Shown here in pieces: positions 1 to 7,623 of a DNA stretch of 64,000 nt. The notes under the pieces were generated by a model. That model ran no database searches, was not told where the DNA came from, and saw nothing but the letters and a program-made list of their open reading frames with translations. The DNA lies in NCBI RefSeq assembly GCF_015711645.1, contig NZ_JABTEX010000002.1:1550001-1614000 (forward strand), written 5' to 3'. Position 1 is the first letter of the stretch. Each line of letters begins with the position of its first letter. The DNA comes from Planomonospora sp. ID82291. GTDB taxonomy: Bacteria; Actinomycetota; Actinomycetes; Streptosporangiales; Streptosporangiaceae. Both the position numbers and the translations under genes were made by a program.

Positions 1-679
1 CCAGCACCAGCAGCTGGACCAGGTCGTCCTCGGGCCCGAGCAGGTGCGCCATGTCGGCGAGCTCGCGGGCGGCCTCGGCCAGCGTCGGGGCGTGCTTGAC
101 GTGCACGTGCAGCGGGCCGAGCAGGACGGCGTTGGGCCGGGTCACCGCGTGGTAGGCCGAGCCGACCGAGATCACGCGGGACTTGGCCGCGCGGACCCGG
201 ACCGGCAGGCCCTCCAGGACCCGGTCGCCGATCTCGGGCAGGGCCTCGTCGATGGGGACGTTCGGGACGACGGCGTCGCCGTTCTCGTCCTCCTCGCGGG
301 GCTCCTTGACGATCAGCGCGAGCGCGCCGCGCTTCGACTTGGTGATCTGATAGATCAACTCGTCGTGGATCAGCGAGTTGGCGGGGAGGATGAGCAGGTT
401 CTCCGTGGCGTGCTCGACCGCCTCGGCGACGGCGCGCAGGTCGCCGGCGAGGTCGGAGGTCTCGACGAGCGTGCCCGGGAGACCCCGGTAGGCCGTGGCG
501 TCGCCCGAGCGGGCGATCGTCACCGGCGCGGAGTCGAGCGAGGCGAGCTGGCCGTGCAGCTTGCCGATCACCGTGGGGCAGCCGGGAAGCGCGGGCAGAG
601 TCAGCGCGGCGGGCGGCGTCGACTGGCCGGGGGCGGCATCGGGGCCGGGCGATGAGCCCAGCAGGACCACGCGGGGCAT
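1..679 (-). CDS. N-terminal part of a probable CDP-alcohol phosphatidyltransferase-type (DUF5941-like) protein, cut by the window edge
   Basis: An open frame runs from an ATG at 677-679 to the left edge, so only about 226 N-terminal residues are present. It begins MPRVVLLGSS, includes a stretch ENLLILPANSLIHDELIYQI and ends in LLGPEDDLVQLLVLG. This resembles, from memory, the N-terminal (non-membrane) part of actinobacterial DUF5941 proteins that carry a C-terminal CDP-alcohol phosphatidyltransferase domain and make membrane phospholipids. That catalytic domain is outside the window, so the assignment rests on weak resemblance. Codon use is strongly GC3-biased, as expected for a real gene. 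It is divergent from recO across about 170 bases. Confidence 0.5.
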   Translation of the reverse strand, partial: MPRVVLLGSSPGPDAAPGQSTPPAALTLPALPGCPTVIGKLHGQLASLDSAPVTIARSGDATAYRGLPGTLVETSDLAGDLRAVAEAVEHATENLLILPANSLIHDELIYQITKSKRGALALIVKEPREEDENGDAVVPNVPIDEALPEIGDRVLEGLPVRVRAAKSRVISVGSAYHAVTRPNAVLLGPLHVHVKHAPTLAEAARELADMAHLLGPEDDLVQLLVL

Positions 680-837
680 GGCACCCTTTCGTGCGGGGGT
701 GAGGTGGAACCGGGTCGAACGTGGCGGGAAAGTTCGCCAGAGGCCGAAGTTTAGTGAGTTCCGGGTGAACAACACGAACGCGCGGCCCGTCCGCCCCACA
801 TGATCACCGCTGAAGCCCCGCCGGGCGGGGCCTCCCC

Positions 838-849
838 TAGACTGGGCGG
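838..849 (+). promoter_or_regulatory. -10 element (TAGACT) of recO, leaderless configuration
   Basis: TAGACT lies at 838-843, followed by a 6-nt spacer and then the GTG of recO. This places the transcription start on or beside the start codon. There is no Shine-Dalgarno sequence. No clear -35 is seen. Confidence 0.5.
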
Positions 850-1587
850 GTGAGCCTGTACCGTGACGAGGGCGTCGTGCTGCGCACCCACAAGCTGGGC
901 GAGGCCGACCGCATCATCACGGTCCTGACCAAGCGGACCGGAAAGATCCGGGGCGTGGCCAAGGGCGTCCGGCGCACCATGTCCCGCTTCGGCGCCCGGC
1001 TGGAGCCGTTCACCCACATCGACCTCCAGCTGCACACCGGCCGCACGCTGGACGTGGTCACCCAGGTCGAGACCATCCGGCCGTACGGCGAGGCGCTCAT
1101 CGCCGACTACCCGCGCTACACGGCCGGCAGCGCGATGCTGGAGACGGCCGACCGGCTGATCATGGGGGAGAAGGAGCCCGCGCTCCGCCAGTTCCTGCTG
1201 CTCGTCGGCGGCCTGCGGGCGCTGTCGGCGGGGGAGCACGAGGCCCGGCTGGTGCTCGACGCCTACTTCCTGCGCTCGCTGGCGGTGGCCGGGTACGCCC
1301 CCGCCCTGGTGGAGTGCGCCCGGTGCGAGGGCCCCGCCGTACGGGCGTTCGCCATCGTGGCGGGCGGCGCGGTGTGCGGGAACTGCCGGCCGGCCGGGGC
1401 CGCGGTGCCCGCCGGGGAGACCCTCGCCCTGATGAACGCCCTCCTCAAGGGCGACTGGCCCGCCGCGGACGCCTCCGAGGCCCGGCACCGGGCCGAGTGC
1501 AGCGGCCTGGTCGCCGCCTACCTCCAGTGGCACCTCGAACACGGCATACGCTCTCTGCGACACGTAGAAAGGGAGCCCGCAACGTGA
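850..1587 (+). CDS. recO: DNA repair protein RecO
   Basis: 245 residues, the usual RecO length. RecO loads RecA on SSB-coated single-stranded DNA in the RecFOR recombinational repair pathway. The N-terminus ([20 protein letters not shown]) is the OB-fold strand region typical of RecO. Two CxxC pairs (CARC near residue 157 and CGNC near residue 176) form the zinc finger found in actinobacterial and Deinococcus RecO. The GTG start has no ribosome-binding site but has TAGACT six bases upstream, so it is probably leaderless. Its stop overlaps the uppS start by 4 nt (GTGA), which implies translational coupling. The recO-uppS order is conserved in actinomycetes. Confidence 0.95.
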   Translation: MSLYRDEGVVLRTHKLGEADRIITVLTKRTGKIRGVAKGVRRTMSRFGARLEPFTHIDLQLHTGRTLDVVTQVETIRPYGEALIADYPRYTAGSAMLETADRLIMGEKEPALRQFLLLVGGLRALSAGEHEARLVLDAYFLRSLAVAGYAPALVECARCEGPAVRAFAIVAGGAVCGNCRPAGAAVPAGETLALMNALLKGDWPAADASEARHRAECSGLVAAYLQWHLEHGIRSLRHVEREPAT

Positions 1588-2360
1588 ACGTCCGTCCCCC
1601 CGCCCCGCACCCCTCCGGCGCCGTCCCGCCGCCGATCCCGCGCGACCTCGTCCCCCGGCACGTCGCGATCGTGATGGACGGCAACGGCCGGTGGGCCAAG
1701 CAGCGCGGCCTGCCGCGCACCGAGGGGCACAAGGCGGGCGAGGCCTCGCTCTTCGACGTGATCGAGGGCGCGATCGAGCTGGGCGTCCCCTACCTGTCGG
1801 CCTACGCCTTCTCCACCGAGAACTGGAAGCGCTCGCCCGACGAGGTGCGCTTCCTGATGGGGTTCAACCGCGACGTCATCCGCCGCCGCCGCGACCAGCT
1901 GCACGCCATGGGCGTGCGGGTCCGCTGGGCGGGCCGGCCCGGGCGGCTGTGGAAGAGCGTCATCTCCGAGCTGCAGGACGCCGAGGAGATGACCGAGCGC
2001 AACTCCACGCTGACCCTGCAGTTCTGCGTCAACTACGGCGGCCGGGCCGAGATCGTGGACGCCGCGCTCAAGCTGGCCGAGGACATCGCCGCCGGGCGGG
2101 TCAGGCCGGGCCGGGTGAAGGAGGAGACCTTCGCCCGCTACCTGGACGAGCCGCAGATCCCCGACGTGGACCTGTTCGTGCGCTCCTCCGGAGAGCAGCG
2201 CACCTCCAACTTCCTGCTCTGGCAGTCGGCCTACGCCGAGATGGTCTTCCTCAACCGGCTCTGGCCGGACTTCGACCGCCGCGACCTGTGGGAGGCGTGC
2301 GAGACCTACGCCAAGCGCGACCGCAGGTACGGCGGAGCCGTGCCCAACGAGGTGCGCTGA
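1584..2360 (+). CDS. uppS: Isoprenyl transferase (undecaprenyl diphosphate synthase type)
   Basis: 258 residues from the GTG that overlaps the recO stop. A purine-rich AGAAAGGGAG ribosome-binding site lies 9-18 nt upstream. A cis-prenyltransferase condenses isopentenyl diphosphate to give the C50/C55 polyprenyl carrier used in cell-wall synthesis. The signature [13 protein letters not shown] carries the catalytic Asp near residue 32. The C-terminal signature [18 protein letters not shown] is also present. An upstream in-frame extension exists but would run deep inside recO, so the overlapping GTG is preferred. Some actinomycetes have several paralogues making shorter chains, so product length is not certain. 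Confidence 0.95.
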   Translation: MNVRPPAPHPSGAVPPPIPRDLVPRHVAIVMDGNGRWAKQRGLPRTEGHKAGEASLFDVIEGAIELGVPYLSAYAFSTENWKRSPDEVRFLMGFNRDVIRRRRDQLHAMGVRVRWAGRPGRLWKSVISELQDAEEMTERNSTLTLQFCVNYGGRAEIVDAALKLAEDIAAGRVRPGRVKEETFARYLDEPQIPDVDLFVRSSGEQRTSNFLLWQSAYAEMVFLNRLWPDFDRRDLWEACETYAKRDRRYGGAVPNEVR

Positions 2361-2411
2361 CCTCCCGCACAGGGCCCCGCCGACCTTCCGGGCCGACCTC
2401 CCGCACAGGGC
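2359..2411. repeat. 17-bp direct repeat just after uppS
   Basis: GACCTCCCGCACAGGGC occurs at 2359-2375 (overlapping the uppS stop) and again at 2395-2411, with a 36-nt period. It is a small local duplication with no known function. Confidence 0.7.
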
Positions 2412-2495
2412 GTCGCCCGGGCCCGCCCGCGCGGCCGGCGGCCTTGTGGGCCCCTCCTCGCGGTGTGAGACTGGAACTGACGAAAGGGGGACGTC

Positions 2496-2855
2496 ATGAT
2501 CGAGGTGAAGAGCGTCGGCAAGCCGGACGAGCGCCGTGACTTCCCGATGGGGCATCTGGACGTCTGCGGCCTGGAAGGGCTGACCTTCGGCGTCGCCACG
2601 TTCGAACCCGGATGGCGCTGGTCGGAGTCCGTCAAGCCGATCGCCGGGACCGACTCGTGCCAGGTCAGGCACAGCGGGTTCGTCCTCAGGGGCCGGCTGT
2701 GCATCCGGATGGACGACGGCGCGGAGGCCGAGCTGGAGTCCGGCGACGTCTTCGTCTGCGACCCCGGGCACGACGCCTGGGTCGTCGGCGACGAGCAGAC
2801 CGTGGTGTTCGACTTCGCCGGCGGAGCCGCGGAGTACGCCAGGTCGGCGACCTAG
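2496..2855 (+). CDS. Small cupin-domain protein
   Basis: 119 residues. A single cupin barrel is suggested by the alternating strands and glycine turns (SGFVLRGRLCIRMDDGAEAE, then LESGDVFVCDPGHDAW). The usual metal-binding histidines of cupin motif 1 are only partly present: HSGF and PGHDAW supply His. Metal binding and reaction are therefore unknown. The ATG at 2496 has a good AAAGGGGGA ribosome-binding site 4-12 nt upstream. It stands alone between uppS and a convergent CGNR gene. Function is not recognised beyond the fold. Confidence 0.75.
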   Translation: MIEVKSVGKPDERRDFPMGHLDVCGLEGLTFGVATFEPGWRWSESVKPIAGTDSCQVRHSGFVLRGRLCIRMDDGAEAELESGDVFVCDPGHDAWVVGDEQTVVFDFAGGAAEYARSAT

Positions 2856-2879
2856 CCGCCGACCGAGCCGCCCGGCGGT

Positions 2880-3428
2880 TCAGGCCCGGCGGCGGGCCCG
2901 GTAGGCGGCCACGTGCATGCGGTTGCCGCAGGTACGGCTGTCGCAGTAGACCCTGGAGCGGTTGCGGGACTCGTCGACGAAGACGCGTTCGCAGTCGGGG
3001 GCCGAGCAGGTGCGCAGGCGCTCCCACTCGCCCTCGACGAGCAGGTGCGCCAGGGCCACGCCGAGGTCGGCCGAGAGGTGCTCGCCGAGGGAGGCGCCCG
3101 GCGCGAAGTAGTGGACGTGCAGGGAGTGGCCGTCGTGCTCGGTCAGGCGCGGGGTGATGCGGGTCCCGCTCAGCAGGGTGTTCAGCCGGATGACGGCGGT
3201 GGCCTGGTCGGGAGCGGTGAAGACCTTGTGGAAGGCCTCGCGCAGGGCCCGGACCTGGCTCAGGTCGGCCGCGCCGAGCTCCCCGACACCGCTGATCTGC
3301 CAGCGGTCCACGAACGCGCCGAGGCTGTCCAGGCTGTTCAGCCGGTCCTCGCCCCCGGTGGCGGGGGAGGTGTTGACCAGGTCGACGGCGGTGGCGAGCG
3401 AGTGCACCATGTCATGTCCGAATGGCAT
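2880..3428 (-). CDS. CGNR zinc-finger protein (ABATE domain)
   Basis: 182 residues. The C-terminal third holds the CGNR signature: CSAPDCERVFVDESRNRSR, then YCDSRTCGNR followed by basic residues. Two CxxxxC-type pairs would bind zinc. The N-terminal part (HSLATAVDLVNTSPATGG) matches the ABATE stress-response-type domain normally linked to CGNR fingers. Family members are suspected transcription regulators, but no target is known. The ATG at 3426-3428 has an AGGAG site about 7 nt upstream. Confidence 0.88.
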   Translation of the reverse strand: MPFGHDMVHSLATAVDLVNTSPATGGEDRLNSLDSLGAFVDRWQISGVGELGAADLSQVRALREAFHKVFTAPDQATAVIRLNTLLSGTRITPRLTEHDGHSLHVHYFAPGASLGEHLSADLGVALAHLLVEGEWERLRTCSAPDCERVFVDESRNRSRVYCDSRTCGNRMHVAAYRARRRA

Positions 3429-3675
3429 GTCGACTCCTGTTGGGTGCGGGTTCGGCGCGGTCGCACGTACGGCTGCTCGCCGTTCCGGAAGCGTATCTCT
3501 CCGGGACGGCCTCGCGGCCGTCCGTCACCGCACATCACCGCATCGGTTTCGCCGCGTCGGACCGGAGCGGCGGGGGCCGGACCCGTCACGGGCCGGCCGC
3601 CTCCGGCTCCGCGGCGGCTCCGGCGGCGGCTGCACGCCGCGCCCCGACGCTCCGCGGGCCGGGCCGCCGGGTCGT

Positions 3676-4080
3676 TCAGGAGTGTGCGGCGGCGGCGGTG
3701 GAGGGCGCGGTGGAGCAGGACGAGCAGGTGCCGAAGACCTCGACCGTGTGCGTGATCTCGGTGAAACCGTGCTCGCTGCCGACCGCCTCGGCCCAGCGCT
3801 CCACGGCGGGCCCGGCGACCTCGACCGTCCGCCCGCAGCGGCGGCAGACGAGGTGGTGGTGGTGGTCGCCGCTGGCGCACGCCCGGTAGACCGACTCCCC
3901 GTCGTCGGTGCGCAGGACGTCCACGTGGCCCTTGTCGGCCAGCGCCTGCAGCGCCCGGTAGACCGTGGTCAGTCCGATCTTGGCGCCCTCCGCGCGCATC
4001 TCGGCGTAGACGTCCTGCGCACTGCGGAAGCCCTCGCTCCGGCGGAGGATCTCGTGTACGGCATCGCGTCTGTTGCTCAT
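3676..4080 (-). CDS. zur: Zinc uptake regulator, Fur family
   Basis: 134 residues, normal for Fur/Zur. The N-terminal winged helix (AVHEILRRSEGFRSAQDVYAEM, shown here from residue 7 with the recognition helix LTTVYRALQ after it) binds DNA. The C-terminal dimer domain has HHHHLVCRRC and a second pair CSSC near residues 118-121 for structural zinc. The ATG overlaps the znuB stop by 4 nt, so zur is the last gene of znuA-znuC-znuB-zur. Position inside a zinc transporter operon argues for Zur rather than Fur, PerR or Nur. A Zur-type box at the znuA promoter suggests it represses its own operon when zinc is replete. Confidence 0.93.
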   Translation of the reverse strand: MSNRRDAVHEILRRSEGFRSAQDVYAEMRAEGAKIGLTTVYRALQALADKGHVDVLRTDDGESVYRACASGDHHHHLVCRRCGRTVEVAGPAVERWAEAVGSEHGFTEITHTVEVFGTCSSCSTAPSTAAAAHS

Positions 4081-4910
4081 GGGCGGGACTCCTGAGGTCG
4101 GCTTCGGCGTACGAATCTACCGAGCCCGAGGGCCAGGACGAACCCCCCCAGTGCGACGAGCACGATCAGGGCGCCCGGCGGCGCCTCGACGTAGAAGGAG
4201 GTGGTGAGGCCGCCGACGGTGGCGAGCACCCCGAAGACCACGGCCAGCAGCATCGTGCTGCGGAATCCGCGGGTGAGCTGCTGGCCGGTCGCCACCGGGA
4301 CCACCATCAGGGCGCTCACCAGCAGCAACCCGACCACCCGCATGGCGATGACCACGGTCAGCGCCGCGGTGACGGCGATCAGCAGGCTGAGGAGGCGGAC
4401 CGGCAGACCGCTGGCCTTGGCGACCTCCTCGTCCTGGCAGAGGACGAACAGCTCCCGGCCGAAGACCGCGACCACGCCGAGCACCGCGACCGCGAGCGCC
4501 CCGATCACCCACACGTCCTGGGCGGTGACGGTGCTGATCGAGCCGAACAGGTAGGACATGAGGGTGGAGTTGCTCCCGCCGGGGGCGAGCGAGATGAGCA
4601 GCACGCCTCCGGCGATCCCGCCGTAGAACAGCAGGGCCAGCGCCACGTCGCCGCTGGTCCTGCCGCGCGCGCGGACCAGTTCGATGGCGACGGCGCCGAG
4701 CACCGAGACGAGGACGGCGGTCAGCACCGGGGCGGTGCCGGTGAGGAAGCCGAGCGCCACGCCGGTCAGGGCGACGTGCCCGATGCCGTCGCCCAGCAGG
4801 GCCAGGCGGCGCTGCACGATGAAGGTGCCGACGGCGGGGGCGGTCAGGCCGATGAGGAGCGCCGCGAGCAGGGCCCGCTGCATGAAGTCGTACTGGAGCA
4901 GGTCGATCAC
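4077..4910 (-). CDS. znuB: Zinc ABC transporter, membrane permease
   Basis: 277 residues with about eight hydrophobic helices (for example ALLAALLIGLTAPAVGTFIV and GVLLISLAPGG). LALLGDGIGHVALTGVALG is the ABC-3 family signature that contacts the ATPase. It moves zinc across the cytoplasmic membrane with ZnuC and the lipoprotein ZnuA. The GTG start is 55 nt after the znuC stop, and its stop overlaps the zur ATG. Manganese permeases share this family; the zur neighbour and the His-rich binding protein favour zinc. Confidence 0.93.
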   Translation of the reverse strand: MIDLLQYDFMQRALLAALLIGLTAPAVGTFIVQRRLALLGDGIGHVALTGVALGFLTGTAPVLTAVLVSVLGAVAIELVRARGRTSGDVALALLFYGGIAGGVLLISLAPGGSNSTLMSYLFGSISTVTAQDVWVIGALAVAVLGVVAVFGRELFVLCQDEEVAKASGLPVRLLSLLIAVTAALTVVIAMRVVGLLLVSALMVVPVATGQQLTRGFRSTMLLAVVFGVLATVGGLTTSFYVEAPPGALIVLVALGGFVLALGLGRFVRRSRPQESRP

Positions 4911-4965
4911 GACGCCGCCCCCCGGCGGGCCGGAACGGGGGCGGACGGGCCCGCGGTGCGGTCGT

Positions 4966-5745
4966 TCACGAGGTGGGTCTCCACTCCAGGGGGCTCGCCG
5001 GGGACTCCTCGGCGTGCGGGTGCACGTGGTCGTGTCCGGGCAGCGCGTGCGTGCCGACCGCGCGCGGCGGCGGGCCGTCGTGGCAGACGCAGCCGTCGCG
5101 CAGGACCACCGCGCGGGTGATCAGGGGCTCCATCGGGCCCAGTTCGTGGGCGACCAGCACGACCGTCCTGCCCTGGGCCACGAGCCCGGCGAGGGTGTCG
5201 GCCAGCAGCCGCTGACTGGCCGCGTCCACGCCGGCCGTGGGCTCGTCCATGACGAAGGCGTCGGGCTCTCCGGCCAGGGCGCGGGCGATCAGCACCCGCT
5301 GCTGCTGCCCGCCGGACAGCGCCTGCACCGGGTCCCCCGCCCGGTCGGCCAGGCCGACGGTCTCCAGCGCCCGGGAGGTCGCCGCGGCGTCGGCGGCGCT
5401 CGTCCGCCGGAACCGGCGCTGCCGTGCGATGCGCCCGGAGGCGACGACCTCGCGGATCGTGGACGGCACACCGCCGCCCACCGAGAGCCGCTGGGGCACG
5501 TAGCCGATCCGCCACCAGTCGCGGAACCGGGCGGGCGGCGTGCCGTACAGGAGGGTGGAGCCCCCGGACAGGGGGATGAGGCCGAGCAGGGCACGGATGA
5601 GGGTGGACTTGCCCGACCCGTTCGCACCGAGGACGGCCACCACCTCCCCGGACCGGACGGTCAGGTCGATCCCGCGCAGCACCGGGCGGCGGTCCAGGCT
5701 GACCTGGCCGCCGCGCATGGTGAACGCTTCTTCTCTCTCTGTCAC
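4966..5745 (-). CDS. znuC: Zinc ABC transporter, ATP-binding protein
   Basis: 259 residues. Walker A is GANGSGKST (near residue 39), the signature is LSGGQQQRV and Walker B ends AFVMDEPTAGVD. The C-terminus is rich in histidine (GTHALPGHDHVHPHAEE), which could bind zinc and is not needed for ATPase activity. The GTG start lies 9 nt after the znuA stop with an AAAGG site inside the end of znuA, so the two are cotranscribed. Confidence 0.94.
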   Translation of the reverse strand: MTEREEAFTMRGGQVSLDRRPVLRGIDLTVRSGEVVAVLGANGSGKSTLIRALLGLIPLSGGSTLLYGTPPARFRDWWRIGYVPQRLSVGGGVPSTIREVVASGRIARQRRFRRTSAADAAATSRALETVGLADRAGDPVQALSGGQQQRVLIARALAGEPDAFVMDEPTAGVDAASQRLLADTLAGLVAQGRTVVLVAHELGPMEPLITRAVVLRDGCVCHDGPPPRAVGTHALPGHDHVHPHAEESPASPLEWRPTS

Positions 5746-5754
5746 CTGGTGCCT

Positions 5755-6753
5755 TTACGAGCAGCTGAGCGCCGTCTTGAGGGTGGCGAGGTTGCGGCGC
5801 ATGGCGGACAGGTAGTCGCCTTCCGCCGGACGGCTCTCGATCGGGTCGAGGACGGCGGTGGTGGCGCCGACCTCCTGGGCGAGAACCTCGGCGACCTTCG
5901 GGCTGACGAGGGTCTCGGTGAAAATGGTAGTCACCTTTTCCCGCTTGGCGACCTCGGCCACCTCGGCCAGGCGGGCGGGGGAGGGCTCGGCGTCGGGGTC
6001 GACGCTGATCCCGACCTGCTGGAGCCGGTAGCGGTCGGCGAGGTAGCCGAAGGCCTCATGGCCGGTGACGATGGAGCGCGAGGCGCAGTTCGCCAGGCCC
6101 CGGGTGAGCTCGCCGTCGAGGGCGGTGAGGTCGGCGGCGGTCTTCGCGGCGCGCTCGCGGTAGCCCGCGGCGTGAGCCGGGTCGGCGGCGGCCAGCTTCT
6201 CGCCCAGCCGGGTGGCGACGGTGGCGAACCGGCTCGGGTCGAGCCAGAGGTGCGGATCGTAGGAGACCTCGTGCCCGTGCTCGTCCCCGTGGCCCTCCTC
6301 CGCGTGCCCCTCCTCGGCGTGGCCTTCTTCCCCGTGCCCCTCCTCCGCGTGCCCCTCTCCGGCGGCGAGGGTCGTGACCAGGGTGGCGGCGTCGAAGCCC
6401 CGGTCGGCGGCGTGCTGCTCGACCGCCTCGTCCACGGCGGGCTGCACGCCCTTGACGTAGGCCACGAGGGAGGTCTTCTCCAGTCCCGCCACCTGGGCGG
6501 GCGTCAGCTCCAGGTCGTGCGGTTCGACGCCGGGCTCGGTCAGTCCGACGACGGCGACGTCGCCTCCCCCCACCCGCTCGGCCAGCCACTGCAGGGGGTA
6601 CAGGGCGGCGGTGACCTCGGGGCGGCCTCCCGCGGAGCCGCCGGTCGAGTCGGCGGCTCCGGAACCGCAGGCGGCGGTGGCGGCGAGGAGGGCGGTCCCG
6701 GTGAGCAGGCCGGCTGCGCGCATGCGGATACGTCGGGAGGAGTCGGACATCAT
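5755..6753 (-). CDS. znuA: Zinc-binding lipoprotein of the ABC transporter
   Basis: 332 residues from ATG 6751-6753. An N-terminal signal peptide ends in the lipobox LAATAAC, so the mature protein is anchored outside the membrane. The ZnuA fold is shown by the His ligand in EPGVEPHDLELTPAQV and the later GHEAFGYLADRY and DPIESRP. Between them lies the disordered histidine loop of ZnuA-type proteins, here a run of EEGHAEEGHGEEGH-like repeats. A GTG at 6759 was listed as an alternative start, but it falls against the probable -10 (6761-6766). The ATG lies exactly 7 nt beyond that -10, so a leaderless start at the ATG is preferred. Confidence 0.94.
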   Translation of the reverse strand: MMSDSSRRIRMRAAGLLTGTALLAATAACGSGAADSTGGSAGGRPEVTAALYPLQWLAERVGGGDVAVVGLTEPGVEPHDLELTPAQVAGLEKTSLVAYVKGVQPAVDEAVEQHAADRGFDAATLVTTLAAGEGHAEEGHGEEGHAEEGHAEEGHGDEHGHEVSYDPHLWLDPSRFATVATRLGEKLAAADPAHAAGYRERAAKTAADLTALDGELTRGLANCASRSIVTGHEAFGYLADRYRLQQVGISVDPDAEPSPARLAEVAEVAKREKVTTIFTETLVSPKVAEVLAQEVGATTAVLDPIESRPAEGDYLSAMRRNLATLKTALSCS

Positions 6754-6760
6754 GTCCACC

Positions 6761-6790
6761 AGTATGCGCGTAAATGAAAACGGTTGTCAA
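6761..6790 (-). promoter_or_regulatory. znuA promoter with overlapping Zur box
   Basis: Reading the minus strand, TTGACA (6785-6790) and CATACT (6761-6766) are separated by 18 nt. Over the -35 and spacer lies a 15-bp dyad TGAAAAC-G-GTTGTCA (6775-6789 on the plus strand), a 7-1-7 inverted repeat with one mismatch. This is the architecture of Fur-family boxes and close to actinobacterial Zur sites (TGAAAATGATTTTCA type). A bound Zur would block RNA polymerase. Confidence 0.75.
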
Positions 6791-6888
6791 AATCGCGATC
6801 AGCGGGCCGCCGGACCGGCCGCCGCGATGGGACCGGATGCGTCGGAGGGCGCGGCAGGAGAGGCTCGGGAGGCGCGGAGGGCCCGGGT

Positions 6889-7341
6889 TCAGAAGGCTCC
6901 GAACCGGTCGGCGGCCAGCAGCAGCAGGAAGGCCAGCAGGGCGATCCGCAGGATCCGGCCCTTGGCGCCCAGGGACGGCCAGGACATGTAGGCCAGCCAG
7001 CCGACGAACGCGATCACCGGGAGGACGGCGAGGCCGCCCCAGAAGGACGGCACCGCGAACCCGGCCAGCAGGAGGACGACCAGCACCACCGGCGGGATCC
7101 AGCGGGGCAGCCGGAACAGGAACACCAGGGGCGCGGCGCTGAGCCGTTCGATCGTCTGCCGCGTCCCGGCGGCACCGGGGGTGAAGAACCGCTCCCCGGG
7201 CGGGAGCGGGCGTCCGGGGGCCGCGCGCCCGGATCCGGTCGTACGGCGGCCGGCCGCGGCGGGCCGGGCGAGGGGGTGCGCGGGACGCCCGGAGCCGGGA
7301 CGCCCGGAGCCGGGGCGGTCGGAGCTGCTCTTGTCGGCCAC
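6889..7341 (-). CDS. Small membrane protein, DUF6703-like
   Basis: 150 residues. The first 50 are a disordered Pro/Gly/Arg-rich tail. From GERFFTPGAAGTRQTIERLS onward there are three hydrophobic segments (near residues 82-98, 101-118 and 131-144). The RFFTPG...LPRW pattern resembles the actinobacterial DUF6703 family as I recall it. Function is unknown. The GTG start has no ribosome-binding site but has TAGGCT (7348-7353 on the plus strand, read leftwards) exactly 6 nt upstream, which supports a leaderless start. Confidence 0.75.
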   Translation of the reverse strand: MADKSSSDRPGSGRPGSGRPAHPLARPAAAGRRTTGSGRAAPGRPLPPGERFFTPGAAGTRQTIERLSAAPLVFLFRLPRWIPPVVLVVLLLAGFAVPSFWGGLAVLPVIAFVGWLAYMSWPSLGAKGRILRIALLAFLLLLAADRFGAF

Positions 7342-7623
7342 GGCCAGAGCCTAACGCCGCGCCGTCCGGCATGGCACGCGCGGTGAAGGGCGTTCCTCCG
7401 GGTCACCCCGCTTGTGGCCGGGGCGGGCCGTACGTAGACTCGGCGGCGGCGGACTTCCACGCCGAACCTCCTCGATCGGGCACCCACGCCGCCCGCGCTC
7501 CACGGAGGCAAAGGGGACCCACGTGCCTCGGGAGGCTGCAGGTCTCGTGCGCCGACCGACGTCGCGGCGGGCCGACCGGCAGGCGTGGGCTGCGGGCGGC
7601 CGTCCGCCGCGAGCGGAGTCAGC

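Noticed and set aside
44-655. Long plus-strand frame opposite the left-edge gene
   Set aside because: Composition is typical of an antisense shadow (Arg/Gly/Val-rich). The minus-strand frame has sensible hydrophobic and conserved segments.
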